DNA from: an uncultured Rhodospirillales bacterium
GTDB lineage: Bacteria; Pseudomonadota; Alphaproteobacteria; Azospirillales; Azospirillaceae
Length of the DNA stretch: 56,070 nucleotides
Assembly (NCBI GenBank): GCA_903856295.1
Contig: CAIOBP010000030.1
Span: 1 to 56,070, forward strand
Direction: 5' to 3'
Shown: in pieces, positions 1 to 17,807 of the stretch
Layout of the letters: the number at the start of each line of letters is the position of its first letter
How positions within the stretch are numbered: the first letter of the stretch is position 1
Translations under genes and position numbers: made by a program
Notes under the pieces: model-generated
Seen by the model: only the letters and a program-made list of their open reading frames with translations
Database searches by the model: none
Told to the model about the DNA's origin: nothing

Positions 1-1882
1 ATTTCACTTCGTCCCAGCCGGCAAAGCCGGGTTTGGCGTCGAAGCCGAGAATCTGGCCACGCCGGCCGCTGACGATGCGCTGGATTTTGCTGGTGAAATC
101 GTTGGGCACCGAGATGATCACCGACACAATCGGCTCCAGCAGCACCGGGTCGCAATTGGGCAGGCCGTCGGTCATGGCGATGCGGGCGGCGGTTTTGAAG
201 GCCATTTCCGAGCTATCCACCGGGTGAAACTGGCCGGAGGAGAGGTTGACCGTGAGATCGACCATCGGGAAGCCCAGCGGCCCGCGCGGCAGGTAATCGC
301 GAACCCCCTGCTCGACCGCCGGAATGAAGTTGCGCGGCACGGTGCCGCCAACCACGGTTTCGGTGAAGGTGAAGCCCTCGCCGCGCGGCAGCGGTTTGAT
401 CTCGACATTGATATCGGCGAACTGGCCGTGGCCGCCCGACTGGCGCTTGTGACGGGCGTGATGGGATGTGCTCTTGCGGATGGTCTCCTTGTAGGGCACC
501 TGGGGCGGCCGGGTCTTGACCGGGATGTTGTAACGGCCGCGCAACCGGTCGACGGCGATTTGCAGATGAATGTCGCCCTGCCCCCACAGCACCAGCTCGC
601 CGGTATCGGTGTTGAGATCGAGCGAGAGCGAGGGGTCTTCCTCGGCGAGCTTTTGCACCGCGCCGGGCAGCTTGACCTCGTCGTTGCGGTTCTCGGCCGC
701 GATCGCGAGGCCGTAGACCGGGGGTGGCAGCTCGGGCCACAGCTCGGAGCGCCTGGCCGGCCCCTTGTCCGAGAGAGTGTCGCCGGTGGTCGCCTTGTCG
801 AGGCGCCCCAGCGCCACCACCTCGCCGGCCACCGCCTCGGCAAGTTTCTGCTGCTCGGTGCCCTGCATGCGGTAGAGGCCCGAGAGCCGCTCGCCGCCAA
901 GGCTCTGGCCGTCGGTGATCGTGCCGTGCCAGACCCGGGCGAAGCCGAGCTTGCCGGCATGGGCGGCGAGATAGGTCTTGAACACCTGAACCACCCCCGA
1001 GCCCTCGGGCTCGATGCCCAGCCGGGCGGCGGTGCTCCCGACCTCCGGCGCCTCGTGACGCAGCAGCTTGAGCAGCCGGCGCACGCCATTGTCGCCCTCG
1101 GCCGAGCCAACCAGCACCGGCACGATCAGGTCCGAGGCGAGGTCTTTGGAGAGCAGGCGGTAGATTTCCTCCTTGTCGGGGGCGACGTCTTCCAGCAGCT
1201 GTTCGAGCAGGCTGTCGTCAAAATCGGCCAGGGCTTCGAGCAGTTCCTGCCGTGCCGTCTGCTCGCGCTCCTTGACGGTATCGGGCACCGGCACCAGACT
1301 CGAGGCGGCGTGGGGATTGTATTTCCAGGCCCGTTCGCTGACCAGATCCACATGGCCGGTCACGATGTCGCCATCGCGGATCGGCACCTGACGCAGCACC
1401 AGCGGCCGGGTCGACACCGCCTGAAACGCCTGCATCACCTCGCTGATTCGCGCTTCCTCGCCACCGGCCAGGATGTCGATCTTGTTGATGAACAGCACGT
1501 GGGGAATGCCGTTATCGTCAAGATATTTGAACAGCGGCGCCAGCGGCAACGCCTTTTCCGGAATCGGCTCGACCACCACCACCGCGACGTCGGCAACCAT
1601 CAGCGCCGCGCGGGCCTCGTGGCCCAGCTCCACCGAACCCGGACAATCGAGGAAGGCCCAGCGTTCGCCGAGATAGTCGGCGGTGGCCAGCCCGACCTCG
1701 ACGCTCATCTGCCGCGCCTTGGCTTCGGGAGCGCTGTCGCCCACCGTGTTGCCGTCGCGGACGCTGCCCTTGCGCGTCACCGCGCCGGCCGCGAACAGCA
1801 AGCTCTCGAGCAAGGTGGTCTTGCCGCTGAGATACGGCCCCACGAGGGCGGCGCAACGGGGTGCAGTCTTGGTGTGAGGCAT
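1..1882 (-). CDS. EF-G-like translational GTPase paralogue (partial, C-terminus beyond the window)
   Basis: The reading frame stays open to the window edge, giving about 627 codons of a protein that is normally near 690 residues. An N-terminal GTPase domain is followed by EF-G-type domains. The P-loop is GPYLSGKT (residues 15-22), the G3 element is DCPG followed by Ser (79-83), and the G4 element is NKID (133-136). Canonical EF-G has AHIDAGKT and DTPGH, so the histidine that promotes GTP hydrolysis is Ser here. A GGAAGGAG ribosome binding site 7 nt before the ATG sets the start. A small inverted repeat (1895-1913) lies in the leader. I infer a specialised EF-G paralogue rather than the main fusA; its role is unknown. 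Confidence 0.9.
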   Translation of the reverse strand, partial: MPHTKTAPRCAALVGPYLSGKTTLLESLLFAAGAVTRKGSVRDGNTVGDSAPEAKARQMSVEVGLATADYLGERWAFLDCPGSVELGHEARAALMVADVAVVVVEPIPEKALPLAPLFKYLDDNGIPHVLFINKIDILAGGEEARISEVMQAFQAVSTRPLVLRQVPIRDGDIVTGHVDLVSERAWKYNPHAASSLVPVPDTVKEREQTARQELLEALADFDDSLLEQLLEDVAPDKEEIYRLLSKDLASDLIVPVLVGSAEGDNGVRRLLKLLRHEAPEVGSTAARLGIEPEGSGVVQVFKTYLAAHAGKLGFARVWHGTITDGQSLGGERLSGLYRMQGTEQQKLAEAVAGEVVALGRLDKATTGDTLSDKGPARRSELWPELPPPVYGLAIAAENRNDEVKLPGAVQKLAEEDPSLSLDLNTDTGELVLWGQGDIHLQIAVDRLRGRYNIPVKTRPPQVPYKETIRKSTSHHARHKRQSGGHGQFADINVEIKPLPRGEGFTFTETVVGGTVPRNFIPAVEQGVRDYLPRGPLGFPMVDLTVNLSSGQFHPVDSSEMAFKTAARIAMTDGLPNCDPVLLEPIVSVIISVPNDFTSKIQRIVSGRRGQILGFDAKPGFAGWDEVK

Positions 1883-2012
1883 CGACGCTCCTTCCCGGTT
1901 CTTTTGAAACCGGCCGGACTGGCCCGCCTTCGACCGCTAGCCATGATCCGGCCGCGTTTTCCTATTCGATACCGCAGGTTGACCCAGCTCCGGGCGTCTG
2001 TCGATGAAAATT

Positions 2013-3251
2013 TTACGGCGAAGATGGGACGTGCGAACGCGCCGCAGCCCGCCCCCGGTCGAGCCACGCCAGAACCCCGCGCGCCGCCGCCGCGCCGGTG
2101 GCGAAACAGCCCTGGAGCAGGTAGCCGCCCGTCGGCGCCTCCCAATCGAGCATCTCCCCGGCCACGAAGACGCCGGGGCGGGCGCGCAGCATCAGCCCCG
2201 CGTCGATGGCCGCCAGCGCGACACCGCCGGCCGTGGAGATCGCCCGCCCGAGCGGCGCGGCGGCGGTCAGGCGCAGCGGCAGCGCCTTGATCATCACCGC
2301 GTCGACGCCAGTCACCCCGGCCTCGCGCAGCAAGCCCACCGCCAGCGGCGACAGGCCACCGGCCTTGCGCAGATAGCTCGACAGCGACTGCGAACCGCGC
2401 GGCACCGACAGGCGCTTGGCCAGCTCGGTTTGGGACAGGCCGGGGCGCAGGTCGAGTGTAAGCGTCGCGCCGCCGGTTGCGGCGATGGCCTCGCGCAGCG
2501 GCGCCGAGAGAGCGTAAACCGGCCCGCCCTCGAGTCCCCGCGCCGTGATCATCAGTTCGCCCTGGATACGGGCACCGCCGAAACTCACCGACACCGGCTT
2601 GAGCGGCGTACCCGCGAATTTCTGCCGGAAATGCTCCGACCACGGCACCTCGAAGCCGCAATTGGCCGGAGCCAGCGGCGTCACCGCCACCCCCTGCCCG
2701 GCCAGGATATCGACCCAGCCGCCATCCGAGCCCAGCCGGGGCCAGGAGGCGCCCCCGAGAGCGAGCAGCGTCGCCTCGGGCGCGATGGTGTCCACGAGGC
2801 CGTCTTCGGTGGTGAAGGTCAGCCGTCCCGCGTCATCCCAACCGGTCCAGCGCCGACGCAAGGCAAAGCGCACCCCCAACCCGTCGAGCCGGCGCAGCCA
2901 CGCCCGCAGCACCGGCGAGGCCTTGAGCCCCTCCGGAAACACCCGGCCGCTGCTGCCGACAAAGGTCGCCTGCCCCAGCCCCGCGCACCACTGGCGCAGC
3001 GCCGAGGGCGGAAAAGCTTCGATCAACGGCGCCATCCAACCCGCCGCCGCGCCATAGCGGCCGATGAAGGTGTGAAGCTCCTCACTATGGGTGAGATTGA
3101 GCCCTCCACGCCCGGCCATCAGCAGCTTGCGCGCCGGAGAGCGCAGGTGATCGTAGATCGTGACCGCCTGTCCGGCCCCGGCCAACAGCTCAGCCGCCCT
3201 CAACCCCGCCGGGCCGGCACCGATGATCACGATCTGGCTGGGGGATGACAT
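2013..3251 (-). CDS. HI0933-family NAD(P)/FAD-dependent flavoprotein
   Basis: The 412-residue protein begins with a dinucleotide-binding fold (GAGPAGLRAAE at about residue 11) and continues with the KLLMAGRGGLNLTHSE segment typical of the HI0933/BaiN family. A Gly-Gly-Ala-Ser-Trp-Pro segment sits mid-protein and a GGVALAAID plus VAGEMLDWEAPTGGY segment closes the FAD site near the C-terminus. The family is made of soluble flavoproteins whose substrates are mostly unknown. No strong ribosome binding site is visible before the ATG. It lies downstream of the 26-codon ORF and the aminotransferase on the same strand, so it may be cotranscribed with them. Confidence 0.9.
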   Translation of the reverse strand: MSSPSQIVIIGAGPAGLRAAELLAGAGQAVTIYDHLRSPARKLLMAGRGGLNLTHSEELHTFIGRYGAAAGWMAPLIEAFPPSALRQWCAGLGQATFVGSSGRVFPEGLKASPVLRAWLRRLDGLGVRFALRRRWTGWDDAGRLTFTTEDGLVDTIAPEATLLALGGASWPRLGSDGGWVDILAGQGVAVTPLAPANCGFEVPWSEHFRQKFAGTPLKPVSVSFGGARIQGELMITARGLEGGPVYALSAPLREAIAATGGATLTLDLRPGLSQTELAKRLSVPRGSQSLSSYLRKAGGLSPLAVGLLREAGVTGVDAVMIKALPLRLTAAAPLGRAISTAGGVALAAIDAGLMLRARPGVFVAGEMLDWEAPTGGYLLQGCFATGAAAARGVLAWLDRGRAAARSHVPSSP

Positions 3252-3317
3252 TCGCGGGATTCCATGCTATATGATCGGAGGAAGCTGGAGGGAGCGGCTA
3301 CTCCCCCCAGCCATCTC

Positions 3318-3398
3318 CTAGGCTCTCTGGCGCGTCAGACGGAGTTCAATCCGCCAGCCCCGCCATTGCAGCACCAGGAGAAAAGGCATTTCTCTCAT
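3318..3398 (-). CDS. Candidate 26-residue small protein
   Basis: This ORF is ATG to TAG, 27 codons. It is preceded by AAGGAGG (plus-strand positions 3407-3413), a full complement of the 16S 3' end, at an ideal 8-nt spacing. The peptide begins MREMPFLLVLQWRGWRIEL and ends RLTRQRA, giving a short hydrophobic segment, two Trp and a basic tail. It lies between aspartate aminotransferase and the HI0933 flavoprotein on the same strand. The ribosome binding site GGAGGAA is also complementary to TTCCTCC just after the ORF, so it could be sequestered. I do not recognise the peptide. It may be a membrane microprotein or a leader peptide. The call rests on the binding site and position only. Confidence 0.55.
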   Translation of the reverse strand: MREMPFLLVLQWRGWRIELRLTRQRA

Positions 3399-3410
3399 GC
3401 CTCGTTCCTC

Positions 3411-3436
3411 CTTGAACGGCGGTCTTGAACGGCGGT
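3411..3436. repeat. 13-bp perfect tandem duplication ahead of the small ORF
   Basis: The unit CTTGAACGGCGGT occurs twice head to tail (3411-3423 and 3424-3436). The first copy overlaps the ribosome binding site of the small ORF at 3318-3398, and the second forms part of the adjacent stem-loop. Confidence 0.85.
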
Positions 3437-3457
3437 CGGCTGATTCCGGCCGCCGTT
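3428..3457. terminator. Stem-loop between aspartate aminotransferase and the small ORF
   Basis: AACGGCGG and CCGCCGTT form an 8-bp stem with further internal GC pairing. No T-tract follows on either strand, so it is not a classical intrinsic terminator. It could be an mRNA-end stabiliser for the aminotransferase transcript or a processing site. Confidence 0.5.
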
Positions 3458-3565
3458 TGCGGTTTTACGCGACGGCGGACGGGAATGCATGGACATGTGG
3501 CTCAGGTCCTCGCCGGAGGTCGCAACCGAACCCCGGGTCCGGCCGCGATCCCAAATAACCGGCCC

Positions 3566-8704
<5,139 letters not shown>

Positions 8705-8708
<4 letters not shown>

Positions 8709-9826
8709 CCTTCCAGCACCTGCAAAACGTCGGCGGTGTCGACCTCGCTGGTCAGGAAGGCCTTGCCGATGCCCCGGGCCAGCACGAAGGTGATCCGGCC
8801 GTCGCAGACCTTCTTGTCGTGGCCCATATGGGCGAGCAGTTCTTCGGCGATCCAGGGCACCTCGGGAACATCGGCCCGGCCGGTGGGCAGGCCGGCTTCG
8901 AACAGGTGCGCCCGCACCCTGAGCGCGTCGGCGGCGGGGCACAGCCCCAGCCGCACCGAAAGCTCGAAGGCCAGCACCATGCCCAGCGCCACCGCCTCGC
9001 CATGACGCAGGCGGTCGTCGTAGCCGCAGGCCGCTTCGAAGGCATGACCGAAGGTGTGGCCGAGATTGAGCAGGGCGCGCTGGCCCGACTCGCGCTCGTC
9101 GGCACCGACGATCGCCGCCTTGGCCCGGCAACTGGTGGTGACCGCCTGACGCCGGGCCTTGTCGTCGCCCGCGATCACCTCTTCGCCATGGCGCTCCAGC
9201 CAGCCGAAGAAAGCTGGATCGTTGATCAGCCCGTATTTCACCACCTCGGCATAGCCCGAGCGCACCTCGCGCGGCTCCAGGGTGTCGAGCACCGCCGTGT
9301 CGGCCAGCACCAGTTTCGGTTGATGAAAAGCGCCGATCAGGTTCTTGCCATGTTTGCTGTTGATGCCGGTCTTGCCGCCGACCGAGCTGTCGACCTGGGA
9401 GAGCAGCGTCGTCGGTATCTGGATGAAATCCAGCCCGCGCAGGGCGCAGGCGGCGGCGAAGCCGGTCAGGTCACCGATCACACCGCCACCCAGGGCCACC
9501 AGCACGGTCTTGCGGTCGATGCCGCGACCCAGCAGGCTTTCGAGCAGGGTGCCGAAGCTATCGCATCCCTTGATGTGCTCGCCCGGCGGCAGCACGATCG
9601 CCGCCCCGGTGACCGGCAGTCCCTCGGCGCCCAGCGCCTGTTCCACGACGGCGAGATGCCCGGCGGCCCTGACATTTTCATCGGTGACGATCACCAGCCG
9701 GCGCTTGCGGCCGATGGCGCCGGCGATGTGGCGCCCGGCCTCGGCGAGCACGCCGGCCCCGACCAGAATATCGTAGCTGCGCTCGCCCAACTCGACGCGA
9801 ACCGTGTCGCGAACCATCTCGGTCAT
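8705..9826 (-). CDS. aroB: 3-Dehydroquinate synthase
   Basis: The 373-residue protein carries the NAD-binding GGGVIGDLTGFAAA segment, PTTLLSQVDSSVGGKTGIN, and the metal-ligand helices with HGEAVALGM and the NLGHTFGHAFE motif. It converts DAHP to 3-dehydroquinate, the second step of the shikimate pathway. Its ATG overlaps the aroK stop as ATGA, so the two genes are translationally coupled in the usual aroKB order. Confidence 0.97.
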
Positions 9827-10443
9827 GGCTTGGCTTTCATGGTTTCGGCATGATGAGCATCGGCCGGAACGGCGTGTCGGGTCAAGTCCCGCCCGATATG
9901 CCGTTCGATGGCCAGCAGCACCCGCTCGACCATTTCCTCCAGCGGGCCATCCTCGCTATCGACGATCAGGTCGGCTTCGGCATAGATCGGGTAGCGCCGC
10001 TCGATCAGCCGCGCCAGCACCTCGCGCGGATCGCCCTGCTTGAGCAGCGGCCGGTTGGTCCGGCGGGCGGTGCGGGCGACCAGCAGGTCCAGATCGGCGC
10101 GCAGCCACACCGACAGTGCCCGCTGGCGCATCAGCGCCCGGGTTTCGGCATCGATGAACGCACCGCCGCCGGTGGCCAGGATGTGCACCGGCTCGGTGAG
10201 CAGCCGCGCGATCACCTGCCGCTCCTTGCGGCGGAAATCCGCTTCGCCGTGACGGGTGAAATAATCCTCGATGGTGCAGTCGGCAGCCTTCTCGATGGCC
10301 ACGTCGGCGTCGACGAACGGCAGGCCAAGCCGTGCCGCCAGCCGCTTGCCGATCGCGGTCTTGCCCGCCCCCATCAACCCGACCAGCGCCACCGTCATCG
10401 GCAGATCCGCCGGCACGCCGCCATGCGCGTTCCCCGCCGACAT
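9823..10443 (-). CDS. aroK: Shikimate kinase
   Basis: The Walker A motif GLMGAGKTAIGKRLA, the shikimate-binding Asp in FVDADVAIEKAADCTIEDYF, the ATGGGAF loop and the RPLL lid segment identify shikimate kinase, which phosphorylates the shikimate 3-hydroxyl with ATP. I place the start at the ATG giving MSAGNAHGG (206 residues). An in-frame TTG 24 bp upstream would add eight residues. It forms an operon with aroB. Confidence 0.95.
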   Translation of the reverse strand: MSAGNAHGGVPADLPMTVALVGLMGAGKTAIGKRLAARLGLPFVDADVAIEKAADCTIEDYFTRHGEADFRRKERQVIARLLTEPVHILATGGGAFIDAETRALMRQRALSVWLRADLDLLVARTARRTNRPLLKQGDPREVLARLIERRYPIYAEADLIVDSEDGPLEEMVERVLLAIERHIGRDLTRHAVPADAHHAETMKAKP

Positions 10444-10554
10444 CAGCCGCCAACCCGTCTCACGCAAATCCGCATTGCAAATATAAGCCCATGTCCCCGC
10501 CCGGAATGACCCACCATGGCAGAGCCGCCACGGCTTTTCCAGGGGGAAGGCCGC

Positions 10555-11811
<1,257 letters not shown>

Positions 11812-11812
11812 A

Positions 11813-12478
11813 TCAACTTATAGACAGAACCTCACGTACTGGACCAAAGCTTGTGCGGTGATGCGGGGTGGCACCATGCCGACGCAGCGCCGCCAGATGC
11901 TCCGCGGTGCCATAGCCGGCATTGCGCGCCCAGCCATAGACGGGAAATCTCTCAGCAAGACGCTCCATCTCTTTGTCGCGAAACACTTTTGCCAGGATAG
12001 ACGCCGCGGCGATCGAGAGGCTGAGGGCGTCGCCCTTGATCACGGCGGTCGCCGGGCACAGCAGGCGCTTCGGCAGTTTGTTGCCGTCGATCAGGGCGTG
12101 ATCGGGGGCACGCGATAGGCCGGCCACCGCCCGTTCCATGGCCAGCAGCGAGGCCTGGAGAATGTTGAGGCTGTCGATCTCCTCGACCGAAGCTTGGGCG
12201 ATCGAAAATGCCAGGGCATGCTCGCGAATGCCCGGATCGAGCTGTTCGCGGGTCTTCTGGCTCAGCGCCTTGCTGTCGTTGATCCGGGCCGCGAGGGCGG
12301 CGGGCAGGCCCTGGGGCGGCAAAATCACCGCCGCCACCACCACCGGCCCGGCCAGCGGCCCCCGCCCCACCTCGTCGACACCGCAGATCAGCCGGCCCGC
12401 GGCCGAACCCAGCGCCAGTTCCCGGCTCAGGTCGGGCACAGCAGCGTCCCCAGCACAGTCGTCAGCCGGTCGGCCCAT
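11813..12478 (-). CDS. rnhB: Ribonuclease HII
   Basis: The 221-residue protein carries [17 protein letters not shown] with the first catalytic Asp-Glu pair, the DSKALS segment, Asp in DHALIDGN and a later Asp in [11 protein letters not shown], all standard for RNase HII, which removes ribonucleotides and RNA primers from DNA. The annotated ATG overlaps the preceding gene by 52 bp; a GTG at 12439 would cut the overlap to 13 bp and still leave all conserved residues. Confidence 0.95.
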   Translation of the reverse strand: MGRPADDCAGDAAVPDLSRELALGSAAGRLICGVDEVGRGPLAGPVVVAAVILPPQGLPAALAARINDSKALSQKTREQLDPGIREHALAFSIAQASVEEIDSLNILQASLLAMERAVAGLSRAPDHALIDGNKLPKRLLCPATAVIKGDALSLSIAAASILAKVFRDKEMERLAERFPVYGWARNAGYGTAEHLAALRRHGATPHHRTSFGPVREVLSIS

Positions 12479-13227
12479 TCGGCCTGCCCGGCGTCATCGG
12501 CAATCAAATCCTGGCGGATTTCCACCGATAGCCCCGGCCGCCCCACCTCCAGCGCGTGGCTCTCCAGGGTGCCGCCGCTGGGCTCGCGCGCGCTGTAGGG
12601 CTCGTTGTCGCCGACGGTGAGCCCCTGCCCGGCCAGCGCCGCCATCAGCGGCCGCGCCAGTTCGCACGGGTCGTCCCACAGCACCCCGACCTGCCAGGGC
12701 CGGACCCGGCCATCCATCTCGGGGGTGAAGCTGTGAACGCCGATCAGCGCCGCCTTCGCACCCGACTGCCGGTCGAGACGGCGCAACTCGGCGGCCACCG
12801 CTTGGTGCCAGGGCTGGTACAGCGCCTCGATCCGGGCCGTGCGCGCCGCTTCGTCAAGCCCGCGATTGCCGGGGATATCGACGCCGTCGCTGATCTCGGG
12901 CATCAGGGTCGACTGGTCGAGCCCGCGATTGAGATCGATCACCAGCCGGGAATAGCCCGCGAGCAGCGCCGTCGCATCCAACCGCGCCGACAGCCGCCGT
13001 GCCACCCCCTCGGCCCCGATATCGTAGGCGATGTGCAGTTCGAACGCCGCGTCATCCAGCCCCAGCCGCCCGAGCGCCGCCGGCACCCGGCGCGCGGCAT
13101 GGTCGCAGGCCAGCAAAAACGGCGCCCGCCCCTCGGGATTGAGGCACACGAAGGGAGGCGGCTCGCCGGGGCCGAGCAACGGCAGCGAACCACCGGAAAG
13201 ACAGAAAGAGTCTGAGTGCAGCGGCAT
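12427..13227 (-). CDS. N-formylglutamate amidohydrolase family protein
   Basis: The 266-residue protein has [12 protein letters not shown] near residue 40, [22 protein letters not shown] mid-protein, and the [12 protein letters not shown] motif, which together define the FGase (N-formylglutamate deformylase) family of zinc-dependent amidohydrolases. True HutG enzymes end histidine degradation, but no hut genes are nearby, so the substrate may differ. It overlaps rnhB. Confidence 0.85.
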   Translation of the reverse strand: MPLHSDSFCLSGGSLPLLGPGEPPPFVCLNPEGRAPFLLACDHAARRVPAALGRLGLDDAAFELHIAYDIGAEGVARRLSARLDATALLAGYSRLVIDLNRGLDQSTLMPEISDGVDIPGNRGLDEAARTARIEALYQPWHQAVAAELRRLDRQSGAKAALIGVHSFTPEMDGRVRPWQVGVLWDDPCELARPLMAALAGQGLTVGDNEPYSAREPSGGTLESHALEVGRPGLSVEIRQDLIADDAGQAEWADRLTTVLGTLLCPT

Positions 13228-13236
13228 AACGAACGA

Positions 13237-13485
13237 TCAATGGCCCATGAACTTGATTGCCGCGAGAAAGCCGCCAAGCGCGATGATCATGGCCCCAAGC
13301 TTGATGACCAGACGCTGCTCAAGGTCGCGAAGACGGTTTTCAAGATGCTCCCTGGTCACCAGATCCGCGCCGCTCAACTCCTCGGACAAGGCCCTGGAGA
13401 CGCCTTCGGCCTGCTCCGGCGACATCTTGGCACCGTCGCGCAGCTTGCGGGCCAAAGCCAGCGTATCGAATGGAACGGCAGTCAT
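13237..13485 (-). CDS. Small coiled-coil membrane protein (DUF1640-like)
   Basis: From the ATG preceded by GGAGGT at 6-nt spacing this is an 82-residue protein. It opens MTAVPFDTLALARKLRDGA, carries a charged heptad region (residues 40-60) and ends with a single hydrophobic segment IIALGGFLAAIKFMGH. This matches the small CCDC90/DUF1640-type alphaproteobacterial proteins with a coiled coil anchored by a C-terminal membrane helix. Function is not known. A longer in-frame start exists upstream but has no binding site. Confidence 0.75.
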   Translation of the reverse strand: MTAVPFDTLALARKLRDGAKMSPEQAEGVSRALSEELSGADLVTREHLENRLRDLEQRLVIKLGAMIIALGGFLAAIKFMGH

Positions 13486-13540
13486 CCCGGCACCTCCGGC
13501 CTCGAGTGTAGTCCAAAGGAACCGGAGAATCCACGCCCCC

Positions 13541-14250
<710 letters not shown>

Positions 14251-14251
<1 letters not shown>

Positions 14252-15062
14252 CAGGCGCCCTCCTCCTCGCCGAGATAGGCGCGGATCACCGCCGGGTCGT
14301 TGCGCACCTGCGCCGACGGCCCCTCGCTGATCTTGCGGCCATAGTCGAGCACCACCACATGGTCGGAAATCTGCATCACCACGCTCATGTCGTGCTCGAT
14401 CAGCAGCACGCCGATGGCGTGATGGTCGCGGATGAACAGCAGCAACTCGGACAGATCGGCGGACTCGCGCGGGTTGAGCCCAGCCGCCGGCTCATCGAGG
14501 CACAGCAGGCGCGGCTCGGTGCACATCGCCCGCGCGATCTCCAGCCGCCGCTGGGCACCGTAGGGCAGGTTGCCCGCCTGCCAGTCCGCCACATCGACCA
14601 GCCCGACCCGCTCCAGCCAATAGCGCGCCCGCTCCACCGCCGCCGCCTCGGCCTTGCGGTAGGAGGGCAACCCGAACAGCCCGGCCAGGGTGAAGCACGA
14701 AGCGGCCATCAGCTTGTTGTGCTGGGCGACGATCAAATTTTCCAGCACGCTCATGCCGCCGAACAGGCGGACATTCTGGAAGGTCCGGGCCACCCGCGCC
14801 TGGCGGGCGATCTCGTGAGCCTCCATGCGCTCCAGCAGCCAGGTCCGGCCACTGTGGCTAGCGGTCAAGCGGCCGACGGTCGGGGTGTAGAAGCCGGTCA
14901 GGCAGTTGAACAGGGTGGTCTTGCCGGCACCGTTGGGGCCGATGATCGCGGTGATCTCCCGGTCGCGCGCCGAAAACGAGACATCCGAGACCGCCACCAG
15001 CCCGCCGAAGCGCTGGGTCAGGTGCTCGACCGTCAACAGGGGGGATGCTGCGTTGCCCTCGC

Positions 15063-15066
<4 letters not shown>
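14251..15066 (-). CDS. livG: Branched-chain amino acid ABC transporter, ATPase LivG
   Basis: The 271-residue ATPase has Walker A GPNGAGKTT, the LivG-type signature LPYGAQRRLEIARA and Walker B LLCLDEPAAGLNP. The ATG overlaps the livM stop by 4 bp (ATGA), so translation is coupled. The ORF remains open far upstream in this frame, but that part is the shadow of livM. The insertion with SHSGRTWLLERM after the GFYTPTVGRL strand is slightly longer than usual. Confidence 0.93.
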
Positions 15067-16535
<1,469 letters not shown>

Positions 16536-16538
16536 CGC

Positions 16539-17456
16539 TCAAACCTTCTCGATCTCGGGACGGCCGAGCAGGCCGGTCGGGCGGAAGATCAGCACCAGCA
16601 CCAGAATCGCGAAGGCGGCGACATCCTTGTATTCCACCGAGAAATAGGCCGACCAGAACGCCTCGATCAAACCGATGGTCAAACCGCCGAGCATGGCGCC
16701 GGGCAGCGAGCCGATGCCGCCGAGCACCGCCGCGGTGAAGGCTTTGATGCCGGCCAGAAAGCCAATGTAAAAGTCGATCACCCCGTAATACATGGTCACC
16801 ATCACCCCGGCGACTCCGGCCAGCGCCGCGCCCATCACGAAGGTCAGGGAAATCGTGCGGTCGACATCGACGCCGAGCAGCGAGGCCATTTTCATGTCCT
16901 GCTCGCAAGCCCGCTGCGCCCGGCCCAGCGGCGTGCGCAGAATGATCTGGGTGAAGCCGATCATCAGCGCCGTGGTCAGCACGATGATCATGATCTGAAG
17001 GTAGGAGATACTGACCTTGAAGCCGTCGGCGCGCTGGGCCAGCACGATCACGTCGGAAATCACCGGCGGCAGCGCCTTGACCCGCGCGCCCTGAACCAGC
17101 TGGACATAATTCTGCAGAAAGATCGACATGCCGATGGCGGAAATCAGCGGCGCCAGCCGGGTCGAGCCGCGCAGCGGCCGGTAGGCGATGCGCTCGATGG
17201 TCCAGCCATAAACCGCCGTGAACAGCATGGCCACCACCAGCACCACCGCGACCGCCAGCGGCACCCAGGTGATGCCCGCTGCGCCCAGTACCAGAAAGCT
17301 GATCATCGAGACGAAGGCACCGATCATGTAAATCTCGCCATGGGCGAAATTGATCATGCCGATAATGCCATAAACCATGGTGTAACCGATGGCGATCAAG
17401 CCGTAGATCGCCCCCAGAGTCAGGCCGTTGATCAGTTGTTGGAGAAAATATTCCAT
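16539..17456 (-). CDS. livH: Branched-chain amino acid ABC transporter, permease LivH
   Basis: The 305-residue permease begins MEYFLQQLINGLTLGAIYGLIAIGYTMVYGI, the classic LivH start, has eight or so hydrophobic helices and the EAA loop in RTPLGRAQRACEQDMKMASLLGVD. With LivM it forms the inner-membrane channel. It is the first gene of the operon. No periplasmic binding protein gene is present on either side, so substrate delivery must come from a gene elsewhere. A 9-bp inverted repeat lies in its leader. Confidence 0.95.
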   Translation of the reverse strand: MEYFLQQLINGLTLGAIYGLIAIGYTMVYGIIGMINFAHGEIYMIGAFVSMISFLVLGAAGITWVPLAVAVVLVVAMLFTAVYGWTIERIAYRPLRGSTRLAPLISAIGMSIFLQNYVQLVQGARVKALPPVISDVIVLAQRADGFKVSISYLQIMIIVLTTALMIGFTQIILRTPLGRAQRACEQDMKMASLLGVDVDRTISLTFVMGAALAGVAGVMVTMYYGVIDFYIGFLAGIKAFTAAVLGGIGSLPGAMLGGLTIGLIEAFWSAYFSVEYKDVAAFAILVLVLIFRPTGLLGRPEIEKV

Positions 17457-17480
17457 ACGACGACGATCCGGCCCCTACCT

Positions 17481-17537
17481 CTGCTCCGAGACCCGCGAGC
17501 CCGGCAAACCTGCCATGCGCGCGACCCTTCGGAGCAG
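17481..17537. promoter_or_regulatory. Inverted repeat in the livH leader
   Basis: CTGCTCCGA (17481-17489) and TCGGAGCAG (17529-17537) are exact inverted complements separated by 39 bp, 25-81 bp upstream of the livH ATG. They could fold in the mRNA leader or mark a regulator site. Confidence 0.45.
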
Positions 17538-17594
17538 TCTCTTAGCCCACCCGCGAGAACAGAGCAAGCGGCACAACGCCGCTCCCCCCCCGGC

Positions 17595-17786
17595 TTACCG
17601 GGGCTTGAAGAAGGCGGCGGCGCCGCTGAGCGCCGCCTTCTTGCTGACGATCATGGCGCGGGCGCGCTCGATCTCGGCGTTCAGGTCGACGATGTAGTCC
17701 TCAAGGTCGGCGATCGAGAGCACGGTCAAATCCTTGAGCGCCGGCTTCTTCTTGCGCGGCTCCAGTTCGTCGGTGTCGAAGGCCAT
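17595..17786 (-). CDS. DUF1192 family small protein
   Basis: The 63-residue protein, with LTVLSIADLEDYIVDLNAEIERARAMI and an adjacent KK-rich stretch, matches the DUF1192 family, which is largely confined to alphaproteobacteria. A short helical, coiled-coil-like region dominates; no membrane segment or catalytic residues are seen. Function is unknown. It lies 21 bp downstream of the DUF2491 gene on the same strand and is probably cotranscribed with it. Confidence 0.8.
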   Translation of the reverse strand: MAFDTDELEPRKKKPALKDLTVLSIADLEDYIVDLNAEIERARAMIVSKKAALSGAAAFFKPR

Positions 17787-17807
17787 GGCTTCCCCCTCCC
17801 CCCTGGA

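Noticed and set aside
3277-3413. A plus-strand structured RNA closed by GGAGGAA/TTCCTCC, with a promoter-like TGACA...TATATG ahead of it
   Set aside because: The same DNA reads better as the minus-strand small ORF with a perfect ribosome binding site. It did not match any RNA family I know, though it cannot be excluded.
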